A stretch of DNA of 10,407 bases from Neolecta irregularis DAH-3 (Eukaryota > Ascomycota > Neolectomycetes > Neolectales > Neolectaceae): positions 1 through 10,407 of the forward strand of contig LXFE01000906.1 in NCBI GenBank assembly GCA_001929475.1, read 5' to 3'. Both the position numbers and the translations under genes were made by a program. Of the stretch, positions 1 through 8,923 are shown in pieces (within the stretch, counting starts at the first letter, position 1; each line of letters opens with the position of its first letter). The notes under the pieces were generated by a model. The model made no database searches. It was not told the origin of the DNA and worked only from the letters and a program-made list of their open reading frames with translations.

Positions 1-596
1 TCAGGATATAAACAGAGTAGAGATATTTCTGCTCGGAATTCAGTTGCCTCTCTTCAAGCTAAACTTGACTCTCAACTCGGATTTTCAAATGAGGTTAAAC
101 CTTCCAAACAGCCCTCGATCACCGCTACCCCAACCTCCAGTCCTGCTCCTCCCGCGTACGCTGGGATAGCCCAGGCAGAGGCAATGTACGCATACACAGC
201 CACAGATCAAGGAGACCTTGCCCTAGTCCCAGGTGATAAAATTACAATCATCGAATACATTAATTCAGACTGGTGGAAAGGATCGTGTAATGGTCGTGAA
301 GGCATCTTTCCAGCAAACTACGTTCTTAAACTTGACTCGCAAAAAGAGAAATTTGGTACGCCTGCTCCATATGGAAATCCTGTATATCCCCAACCTGCTC
401 CTGTTCCACAAGAAGAAGAAAATAAACTTGGTAAATATGGAAAGAGGTGCGGTTGTATCGCATATGGTGGCTGAATTTAGATACGGTGGAAAATTTACTG
501 ATGCAGCTGTTTTTGGAGCTGGTGCTACTGCCGTATTATCCCTCTTTTTAAACCTAAATTGTCTAGGGCAGTCATTTAATCAGTTCCATTTTTTAA
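1..596 (+). CDS. SH3-domain protein, Lsb1/Pin3-like (5' partial)
   Basis: Exons are 1-446 (open at the window edge), 481-532 and 567-596, giving 175 visible residues. The SH3 domain spans about visible residues 60-111. It has an AMYAYTA start in place of ALYDY, the paired Trp of SDWWKG, and the FPANYV end with its ligand-groove Tyr. A Pro-rich linker follows. The short tail (GKFTDAAVFGAGATAG, then SHLISSIF) matches the conserved C-terminus of yeast Lsb1/Pin3-type proteins. In the family these bind Las17/WASP and act on cortical actin and endocytosis. Both introns are 34 nt. Without splicing the frame stops at 472-474, and the second intron restores the short SSIF end. The N-terminal residues upstream of the SH3 domain are low complexity, and the true start lies outside the window. 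It runs tail-to-tail into EMC4 with 49 bp between stops. The family call is firm; the exact orthologue is less so. Confidence 0.86.
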
Positions 597-645
597 CAAG
601 TCTGCTTGCTGAGAAGGGTCATTATTGCATTTTCCATATTTCTTT

Positions 646-1339
646 CTAGTTTAAAAGAATGCTCTGTTCAAGAGGTTCTGGAACCTGCTCCCATGCCAAC
701 CAGTCACTAGAACTAGTAGGCAACAATCCCATACTCGCCGCCTTCCAAACTCCCAATCCAATTCCGGCAACCTGCAACAAAATAAAAACTAGTCGAGGTA
801 GTATCAACCGTGTCCGCGTATTTTTGTCTTGCAGAGGAGAAAAGTGAGCGGATACAGTAGTTAGCGCTTGTACCGGATTGAAAAACATCATAAAAGTCAT
901 CATCATGCTGAATATTTGAACCGTGTTTCCAGACATGTACATCATAAACGCAGTCATCGGTAACCTTTCTCATCAACAAATCACAAAAGGAAGGAAAATT
1001 ACTGTTTTGCAGGCGCAATCGCAATTTCCCAAGCTTTCTAAAAGATTATACCTTGCTTTTGAGAAATCGATACCTTGACTTTCAATTCATCTCTAATTTC
1101 AGAAACATCCCGTTGTTCTCCCACAATACTACTTTTCACTTTCTAACCCGTTAGAAAACAATAATCAAGATAAAAGTACGCCAGGCATCCCCTTTTTCGA
1201 TTGCACAGAAAAGCCAGGAGGGTTAGGTATACCGGTCTTTGATTCATTATTAATCCTTGCAAGTATTAGCTTGAGAAAGGGGGAGGGTAACGGTATACTT
1301 TTGTTGTTTATCGTAAATTTCCCAGTATTGGTGGTTCAT
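646..1339 (-). CDS. EMC4: ER membrane protein complex subunit 4 (EMC4)
   Basis: Minus-strand exons, from the start codon: 1339-1299, 1255-1180, 1142-1074, 1037-1003 and 964-646, giving 179 aa. EMC4 belongs to the ER membrane complex, which inserts tail-anchored and multi-pass proteins. The spliced product shows the family order. There is a short cytosolic N-terminus with IPNPPGF (residues 23-29), then KVKKAWEIAIAPAKQLPM (60-77), then MYMSGNTVQIF (83-93) leading into a first hydrophobic segment (about 86-108). A second segment (about 130-150) is followed by SMGLLPTSSSDWLAWE (151-166). Length fits the family (about 180-190). The start ATG at 1339 is the only one that joins in frame to the WEIY N-terminal motif. 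Introns are 43, 37, 36 and 38 nt, and every junction restores a conserved residue. The same-strand upstream neighbour is the MAP kinase, 933 bp away. Confidence 0.93.
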
Positions 1340-2272
1340 GGCAAAAGTTGCCACCCCTGCGATTCTGATTTTCTTATTTTCGTTTACCTTTTATCTACAT
1401 GAAAGTGTTCTTGTTGTAGAGTAGCGTCTACCGTCAAGACGATATTGCTTTAGAGGTATCTGATAGTAGACACTATTATCTTTGACAATTTTACTGTAGC
1501 TCTGTTGTAGACATTTATTACTTGCCACCTTGTCTTGATCTTAATCAAGTACTTACATATCTAATCACTGTATTCTTGGTTTTTATCAACTTTTGCCAAC
1601 AATTAAGTAATATTCTCACTTGTATTTACCATCATTCTGATTCTTTGTATTTACTGGTATCAGAAATAACCCTCTGCTGGATAGGAGAACACTGAGACTA
1701 TAAATATGGACTGTAGGTCAAAGTATATATTCTTTAATACCTTCACATACAAACGAACCTCGCCTTGAAAGCCATGCATTCCTCGAATCTCCAAGTGAGA
1801 AAAACAGCCAAGTATCCATGAATCTACCGAAATCGCAGCTTGCATGTTTCACACATCAACAAATGTTGCTGATATAACCCAGATTGTCTAGATCATCGTT
1901 TATGTGACCAGGCTAATTTTCTACAGGGATATTGGTTATATTAAATGAGATTGACAGAATGGTTCACAGCAGACAGGATAGCCTTTGAATTGTCCCACTA
2001 GTTGGTATTTAAAGAACAGAGCAGGGTGAATGAGTGTGTTAGATACAAGGACGGAGAATTAGAGGAAAGCGATATATATCAAGATAACCGTTAGTGTTTA
2101 TTTGCCGCAAACAGAAACATGCTTAATCTGGACCGATTCAAGCCCGATCTGTGATCGAGTATCAGATAATTTAATAAAGAATGTAGACTGCGGGAACGTG
2201 AATTTTGATTCCCTACAGTGGAGGTACGGAAGAAACGCCAAATAAATTAAAGAGAGAAATGACAAGATAATT
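1340..2272. other. AT-rich spacer, no gene recognised
   Basis: This 933-bp stretch lies between the MAP kinase stop codon and the EMC4 start codon, both on the minus strand. It should hold the MAP kinase 3' UTR and the EMC4 promoter. Open frames are short and resemble no protein I know. I looked for tRNA T-arm motifs and snRNA-like blocks on both strands and saw none. A small perfect inverted repeat (CTTGAT, 4-nt loop, ATCAAG) sits at 1534-1549. The MAP kinase end of the spacer is open in a second frame down to 2098, reachable by an optional splice (see findings). Confidence 0.5.
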
Positions 2273-3835
<1,563 letters not shown>

Positions 3836-4946
3836 GGTGGAGACGAAACTTGCGTCGGAAGATGTACAGGTTAATTTGTAAAGTGAAGTCGCCAATCGGC
3901 CGGGTTCAACCACCAGATGCGGCAAGTTAAGGTTCTCCGGATTCGCCTACCGTTATTCGCCGATTTTTTTCTAGCCCGCGGCAGACTCGTATCGTTTTGA
4001 TTACCAAGTGGTAAGAACAAAAAGCGCAAACGCTGGTGTTATATACCCATAATCTCTCCCATGTTCTATTTTCGCAGACGGCTCAGCTTGCTCCTCCGGT
4101 TCCAAGTTCGCTTCGTGCTATTGATAATTGGTAAGGCTAAGTGCCCTTGCCTATACCCTTGTCTTTAGTCATTTACAACCCCTTAATTAAATCCTATCAA
4201 TTGCTTGTTGGCGATCCATAATTGAACTACTCTCGGAACGATCAGTTTATTTCAGGCATGAAACAACAAAGCATTTTATTTATTCTCCTTACACCCAGAC
4301 AAAAGTCTTTTATAAAAATATCATCAAAGGGAAGACTATTTAAGATCGTTAAATTTAGTAGCCATGTTTTGCTATAACCCTAGGTCTTCACAGAGATCAG
4401 AGTCTTTAAAGAACATTTTATGATAATTAGCTATGAGACAGCTTCTCAGATCATGTATCTTGTTTTTCCAACGTGGTAGCAATTTTAGTAATAAAATTAC
4501 TCCGATGGGTGTGCAACATTGTTACGACATATTACAAAGTCGTCATCGTTTTCTTTGAACCGAAAATTACAGATTATCTATTCTTGTCAGACACTGTTCT
4601 CAAGGCCATTGCCGTTATCTTGACTTGTTTTCGCAAAATTTCTGTTCGCCCTCCTTGTATTGTTAATTAAACTTTGAAGAAAGCAAGGCAAGTCATTGTA
4701 GTATCGTCAGCTGTTGCAGAATTTATTTACCTAGCGCTCGTATGAACCATGCAAATGGTCGTTTTACCGAATCAAATAATATAGACATTTTACGTACTAT
4801 ATCCCCTGGATTATTCGAATATTCAATCTGTCGTTGAACATCCTGTTATTTTCGAAGGAAGCATCATACTTGACGGCTGCACCATCGCACTCCATCATGA
4901 TCTACCTTCCGTAAATAGAATAATTCTAGACTTTACAATCATAGTC
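3836..4946. other. Spacer between divergent MAPK and Nudix genes
   Basis: This is 1.1 kb upstream of two divergent genes, so it must hold both promoters. A T-rich run lies at 3963-3970. The first 350 bp contain good splice-site pairs on the plus strand, listed as a separate candidate. From about 4191 to 4946 I see only AT-rich sequence with short, unrecognisable open frames (for example 4473-4670), no tRNA and no repeat array. Confidence 0.45.
3917..4190 (+). other. Candidate spliced mini-gene or non-coding transcript
   Basis: I do not recognise this. A reading with exons 3917-3925, 3975-4010, 4078-4130 and 4169-4190 gives a 39-residue peptide starting MRQPAADSYRF and containing APPVPSSLRAIDN. 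The splice sites at 4011 (GTAAGA) and 4077 (TTCGCAG) are strong, and those at 3926/3974 and 4131/4168 are acceptable. The candidate ATG is 81 bp from the MAP kinase start, in a head-to-head arrangement like the other close gene pairs here. Against it: the frame is so short that openness could be chance, the second intron (67 nt) is longer than any other in the window, and branch motifs are weak. It may equally be a spliced non-coding RNA, a gene whose later exons I missed, or nothing. Confidence 0.2.
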
Positions 4947-5579
4947 ATGTCAAATTCAAAACGCCATCTTCCTGTAACTCTAGTCCTTCTCTTCGATAGA
5001 GACAAAGATCAAATCCTTTTAGGTCTCAAAAAACGGGGATTTGGAAAGAACAAGTATGTCCATTCGGCACAGCTCGAGGTTTGACAGTAAAGATGGAACG
5101 GGTTTGGCGGGAAACTTGTGCCGGGGGAAACGGTCCTTCAAGCTGCAATGAGAGAAATGGAGGTGTTTGCTATCGTATCCGTCTGTGTTTAATTGATTGT
5201 AAGGAAGAATCAGGAGTTCTAGTTGAGGAATCCGATATGATCAAATGCGCACTATTGAAACTGGAGAATCAGAATGAAGTCTTGGAAATTCACGTTTTCA
5301 AAGCATACAACTGGAGAGGAAACCCAATTGAGTACCCTCCCGGAATTGAGATGTTGATTGAGTTATAGAACCGAAGAGATGGCGCCAAAATGGTTCTCAA
5401 CGAAATCGATACCATATGAAGATATGTGGCAAGAAATAAGAATTTGGTTGCCTCAAGTTCTTGCGGGAAAAGCTATCATATTCCACGCTCTTTTCGAAAC
5501 AAATACGCCGGAATTGATGGTCGATGATAACTGGGCGGTTATGACGGATTACGAGCTTGAGGTGGTAGATTTTATATAG
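4947..5579 (+). CDS. Nudix hydrolase, MTH1/NUDT1-like
   Basis: Exons are 4947-5053, 5093-5162, 5204-5331 and 5369-5579, giving 171 aa. Human MTH1 hydrolyses oxidised purine nucleoside triphosphates to keep them out of DNA and RNA. The spliced protein has the MTH1 opening KKRGFGKNKWNGFGGK (residues 28-43) and a complete Nudix box G-x5-E-x7-REMEEESGV (42-64), including the metal-binding REXXEE glutamates. It also has the later MAPKWF...IPYEDMW block (106-122). Asn38 corresponds to the base-contacting Asn33 of human MTH1. The pair Asp119-Asp120 of the human enzyme is replaced by Glu124-Ile125, so specificity may differ. All three introns (39, 41 and 37 nt) are needed: the second cuts inside the Nudix box, and its removal joins REME to EESG. 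The C-terminus has about 10 extra residues (NTPELMVDDN). It faces TrpRS tail-to-tail with 17 bp between stop codons. Confidence 0.91.
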
Positions 5580-5596
5580 ATTTCCACAGAGAATCT

Positions 5597-7070
5597 TTAT
5601 GACTTTCCCCATTCCAAAGCTCTGGGTTTCATATACTCAAACACTAATTCTTTCGTCAATTGTTTCTTCTTGGCTTGAAAATCCCCAACAAATTCTTTGA
5701 GAACCTCAATACACATCTTTTTTAACTCGCCAGTCATAATTCTGCCATTCCTGTATCCCTGACCGAGTTAGTTTCCGATAGATAAGCAAGAGTTACCTGT
5801 CCAATTTCTTCTAGTTTTTCGTCGTCATCCATGAAAAATGACAAGTACTGATATGCTACGTCAACCTCAGTGTTTCCTCCAAATTCCTTTTGTTCTTCAA
5901 GTGTTGTTCGGCCGCCCGAAAAGGCATATTTGTTAATCTGAATGAGTCAATGACGTGTAAAGGATATGAATAATACCTTCTTTTCAATTTGCTTAGGTGT
6001 ATCGTTCATGAATATAGCAGAGGTATCGACAGATGCAGACATTTTAGTCTGTGAGCCCTGCAAAAGGTGAGTTCATGTAAAGTCATGAATAAAACCTGTA
6101 AAGAGGGAAAGAACTTGGCATGGATGAGCGCGGGCTTGGGATACTTGAGTTTTACGGCAACATCCCGCGTGAGTCTAAAGTAGGGGTCCTTGATCGTCAA
6201 ACGACAGGTCAGTGCTACATATACCTGATCGATTGCACAAGGGATCAGACAAGGTATGTCTTTCTTTTCGCCAAAAATATGGGGGAAGGAGTTCGAAAAA
6301 CTGGGTGCGGCTTGAACTGCAACGAAATGATACTTTCCAACATTCGATCTATGCGTAAGATGGTCTTTCTCTCTGGAGTATGAACGAATTATCGAATCCA
6401 AAGGTTGCTTTAACTTGATTGGCGGTAATAGCTCGAGCAAACCGAACAACGTTGTGGTAGAAAGGGCCGCCGACGAAGTCGAGATCGGAAAAAATAAAAG
6501 TCTTCCTCACGTCAAAGCCACAGGCAATGATGTCCTTGGCATTCTCATAGGCGAAGCTGTGGCACTGCTCGAGGGTAAGTTCGGGCTTGAAGAGGAATTT
6601 CTCGTCGTCTGCTAGTTAGCAGGGCCACTGGAAGAGCATGGATGCCAGTTAGCTGAATAACGAGTGGGACGTCAAAAACGTCCTGCAACCATTTGCAGAA
6701 GACGAAGGGGACCATGTGTCCCAGATGCATGCTGTCGCTGCTGGGGCCTCTGCCGGTGTACAGATAGAAGGGTTTGCCTTGCTCGTAGCGGTCGAGGATG
6801 GAGGCGAGATCGCTGGGTTGGGGTCAGCGTGGGGTGATCGGGAGCGGCGCACCGGTGGGAAAAGAAGACGCCGCGACGCAAGAAACGGTGCGGCGGGCGG
6901 CCTGTAAGCGCGGCAAAGCGTTCGAGCAGGGCACTGTCGATAGGGCGAGTGCCGAACTGGGCGATAAGGCGGTCGTAGTCGATGCCGAGCTGCTGGCCGC
7001 CGACTGTTGCGCCGTGCACTTCCCATGGCGTTACTGTCTGCGCCTGTTCGGCAGGCTGCTGCTCGGCCAT
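5597..7070 (-). CDS. WRS1: Cytosolic tryptophanyl-tRNA synthetase
   Basis: Exons from the start: 7070-6853, 6812-6646, 6608-6386, 6348-6225, 6188-6096, 6057-5977, 5937-5797 and 5758-5597, giving 402 aa. The enzyme charges tRNA-Trp in the cytosol (class Ic). Motifs are [18 protein letters not shown] with the HIGH-type HLGH at 102-105, VIQLTDDEKFLF (124-135), [29 protein letters not shown], and the eukaryotic KMSKS variant KMSAS at 280-284. No mitochondrial presequence is evident, and the N-terminus (MAEQQPAEQ...TVTPWEV) is typical of the cytosolic form. Seven introns are 36-40 nt. Intron 2 (6645-6609) needs a GC donor to join VIQLT to DDEKFLF. Intron 4 (6224-6189) is 36 nt and stop-free. Codon third positions shift from GC-rich in exons 1-2 to AT-rich in exons 4-8. 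It shares a bidirectional promoter with the Ups1-like gene. Confidence 0.97.
6609..6645 (-). other. GC-AG intron in TrpRS
   Basis: This is a 37-nt intron with donor G|GCATCC and acceptor ...CTAACTAGCAG, where CTAAC is a good branch motif. It joins VIQLT to DDEKFLF, a block conserved across eukaryotic TrpRS. The only nearby GT donors either delete VIQLT or give the wrong frame. Confidence 0.82.
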
Positions 7071-7242
7071 CGGGGAAGTGTGATCAGACGGAGAAATGGC
7101 TGATCTGGCGGAAAATGGCCGATGAGAATGACGGACCTGGCGGAGAAATGACTGATCTGGCGGAGAAATTCCTTATCTGGCGATATTGGCTGGTGGTGAG
7201 TACGCGACCGCAACTCCACTGCAACCCTTTGCTCTCACCCTC
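7071..7242. promoter_or_regulatory. Bidirectional promoter of TrpRS and Ups1-like gene
   Basis: These 172 bp separate the two start codons and must carry both promoters. Most of the interval is taken up by a short tandem repeat array (7081-7193). No clear TATA box is seen on either side. Confidence 0.6.
7081..7193 (+). repeat. ~20-bp degenerate tandem repeat array
   Basis: Units begin near 7081, 7101, 7132, 7153 and 7173, with a decayed partial copy at 7120-7131. The consensus is close to TGATCTGGCGGAGAAATG plus two bases. All copies have the same orientation. The GGCGGAGAAAT core is intact in two copies (7132 and 7153) and varied in the others. The array lies wholly inside the shared promoter. 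It could be a cluster of transcription-factor sites or a simple minisatellite; the sequence does not decide between them. Confidence 0.8.
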
Positions 7243-7977
7243 ATGGTAAAGTTCTTCTGCAGCCGCTACACCTACGAGTATGCGTGTTTCTGCCGCTGTT
7301 GCTGACTTTAGCCATCACTGGTCGACTGTCAGTCTCGCCTGGTTCCTACGCTACCCAAAGTGAACCTTCCTTAATCCACCCGCTGACCTTTGCCAGTCCG
7401 TATGCCGCCCATGTCGTCGCTGCAGATGTCATAGACCGCCATGTGGATGGCAAAGGCAGACTCCACACCACCAGACTGCTCCTGAAGAAGGGAAAACTAC
7501 CCCACTGGGGCGCAAAGGCAGGCCATCCAAGAATACCCCGCACGCTGACTCGGCCAGTTTTTGAACTTTTCCCAGAGTTACATCCTCGAGCATTCTGTGG
7601 TCGATCCAGTAGCAAAGACCATGCACACGCGCATTCGCAACCTCAACCATACAAGAGTAATGCAGGTGGAAGAGACACAACTATACATCGAAAATAGTGA
7701 CAAGACGTACATCCCTGCAGCCCTAGTATTCCTTCTAATAATACCATAGGACAAGTTGCCTTGTCGAGGCAAGGTTCCTCTCGCCCTTTGGGTGGGGTGT
7801 AGCTAAACGCATTGAAAAGTTCGGACAGAGCAAATTTATTGAAAATTTACAAAAGGTATTTCCTTAAATTCCTTAAACTGACCCTTGAAGAGTCGAAGCG
7901 GAATGAAATTTATTCTAGAGCGGCTGCGCGAGAATGGATATCGGCTGCATGCTCTGCGAAATGCCGTACCACACTGA
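7243..7977 (+). CDS. PRELI/MSF1-domain mitochondrial lipid-transfer protein (Ups1-like)
   Basis: Exons are 7243-7283, 7312-7359, 7397-7517, 7558-7706, 7750-7855 and 7891-7977, giving 183 aa. In yeast, Ups1 pairs with Mdm35 in the intermembrane space and carries phosphatidic acid to the inner membrane for cardiolipin synthesis. The protein is one PRELI/MSF1 domain. Visible blocks are MVKFF at the start, WFLRYPNPYAAHVVAADV (residues 24-41), RLHTTRLLLKKGKLPHW (51-67), SYILEHSVVDPVAKTM (77-92), RNLNHTRVMQVEETQ, and SRSGMKFILERL near the end. The RYPNPY signature and the length favour Ups1/PRELID1 over Ups2. Intron 1 is only 28 nt, and intron 3 (7518-7557) uses a GC donor. The other introns are 35-43 nt. 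The start at 7243 gives the invariant MVKxF opening. Base composition is GC-rich at the 5' end and falls along the gene. Confidence 0.94.
7284..7311 (+). other. 28-nt intron in Ups1-like gene
   Basis: This intron starts GTGTTT, has GCTGAC as a branch motif and ends TTTAG. Removing it joins YEYA to HHWSTVSLAWFLRYP in frame. It is the shortest intron in the window. Confidence 0.85.
7518..7557 (+). other. GC-AG intron in Ups1-like gene
   Basis: This 40-nt intron has donor AAG|GCAGGC, a CGCTGAC branch motif and acceptor CGGCCAG. Splicing gives PHWGAKFLNFSQSYILEHSVV, which keeps the Phe-Leu seen after the conserved Trp in yeast Ups1. The only GT alternative would be a 19-nt intron that leaves an unconserved insert. 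Confidence 0.8.
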
Positions 7978-8183
7978 AACAGATTTTATTAGCCAGTTAT
8001 GCAGGAGTTTAGGTGTTTGTGATATGGGAAATTTATACTGATCAGCTTGATTTTATATTGATCTACCTGTTTTTCTTCATTGGTTTATTTTTTAAAATTA
8101 TCTGCTTTCACACTATCGATGTGCGGTAAGATAATTTTTGTGGCAACTACGTCATTAGCTTCCATCTCGTTTTCCTCCATACC
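7978..8183 (+). promoter_or_regulatory. Ups1-like 3' UTR and SDHAF2 promoter
   Basis: These 206 bp of AT-rich sequence lie between two genes on the same strand. The stretch at 8040-8100 is very T-rich. I see no specific regulatory motif worth naming. Confidence 0.4.
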
Positions 8184-8906
8184 ATGTTCGGTCTTCGTTC
8201 AGTATCAAGATGGGTAAAAGGGATTCATCTGCAGTCTACCAGAGCCTATTCAAATGCTCCAAAAGCTATAACAATTAATCTTCACCCGCCAAAAGACTCG
8301 CATTCGCTCCCCCCGGAACACCAACTATATCCAACATGCACATCCGATCCCCCATTTGACCGTCATAGACCCACAGGCGAAAGAAATACAGTGTTCCCGA
8401 GAGCTCCTACAGCCTCTGAAGCTCCAGCTGGCAAGAAAGCTCTCGGTCCTGACTTTGTAGCTTCAGAGTTAGGTTCTCCCGCTGAGCGGAAGAGGAAACT
8501 TGATTCGTACTACGAAGGCCAACTGATCCACAGTAAAGTCGTCGAAGACGAAGTGGTTCAACCTATCAAGCGAATAAACGAAGCCACGGAAAACATGAGA
8601 GCCAGATTACTCTATCAATCTAGAAAACGGGGAATTCTAGAGACGGATTTACTGCTGAGCACATTTGCGAGCAAGTTTTTGAAAGGATTTTCAAGAGACG
8701 AGCTACAAGAATATGACAGAGTAGATGTGTCTTTGTCATTGCTGATTTTTTAGATTCTTGATTGTCCAGATTGGAATATATATTACTGGGCTACTGGAAA
8801 GAAAGAACTCGCGGACGATTTGAAGGGCAGTAAAATCATGGAGAAATTGATTGTTCATGTGAGAAATGAAGCCAGGGAAACGAGACGAATGCCTGATGTA
8901 AACTGA
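8184..8906 (+). CDS. SDH5: Succinate dehydrogenase assembly factor 2 (Sdh5/SDHAF2)
   Basis: Exons are 8184-8720 and 8754-8906, giving 229 aa. The protein acts in the mitochondrial matrix and promotes covalent FAD attachment to the flavoprotein subunit of complex II. The N-terminus ([22 protein letters not shown]) has Arg/Lys without acidic residues, as expected for a matrix presequence. A Pro-rich stretch of about 100 residues is followed by the family signature [20 protein letters not shown] (139-158). After the splice comes [16 protein letters not shown] (183-198), matching the conserved DWxIYYWxTG. Yeast Sdh5 is about 160 aa, so the pre-domain region is longer here. The single intron is 33 nt with a GCTGAT branch motif. 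It ends 17 bp from the stop codon of the convergent ADC lyase gene and follows the Ups1-like gene on the same strand. Confidence 0.94.
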
Positions 8907-8923
8907 TCGCTTTTACAACCATC

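Noticed and set aside
3836-4946. tRNA or spliceosomal snRNA gene in the large spacers (also 1340-2272)
   Set aside because: No T-arm GGTTCRANNCC block with pairing stems, and no U1/U2/U4/U5/U6 core sequence, was seen on either strand. The GGTTCAACC at 3903-3911 lacks the matching stem.
6120-6383. 87-codon plus-strand open frame
   Set aside because: It is antisense to TrpRS exons 3-5 and their introns, which encode clear conserved sequence. The frame has no recognisable domain.
7149-7155. Gcn4-like site TGACTGA in the TrpRS promoter
   Set aside because: It is one mismatch from TGACTCA and part of the tandem repeat, so it is not independent evidence of amino-acid control.
7539-7576. 19-nt GT-AG intron in the Ups1-like gene (donor at 7557)
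   Set aside because: It is too short for splicing, lacks a branch motif and leaves an unconserved insert. The GC-AG intron fits better.
7346-7680. Minus-strand open frames of 83-89 codons
   Set aside because: They are shadows of the Ups1-like exons in a GC-rich stretch, where stop codons are rare by chance.
8620-8652. Further in-frame introns inside SDHAF2 exon 1
   Set aside because: GT...AG pairs exist, but the uninterrupted protein matches the family ([12 protein letters not shown]), so no splice is needed.
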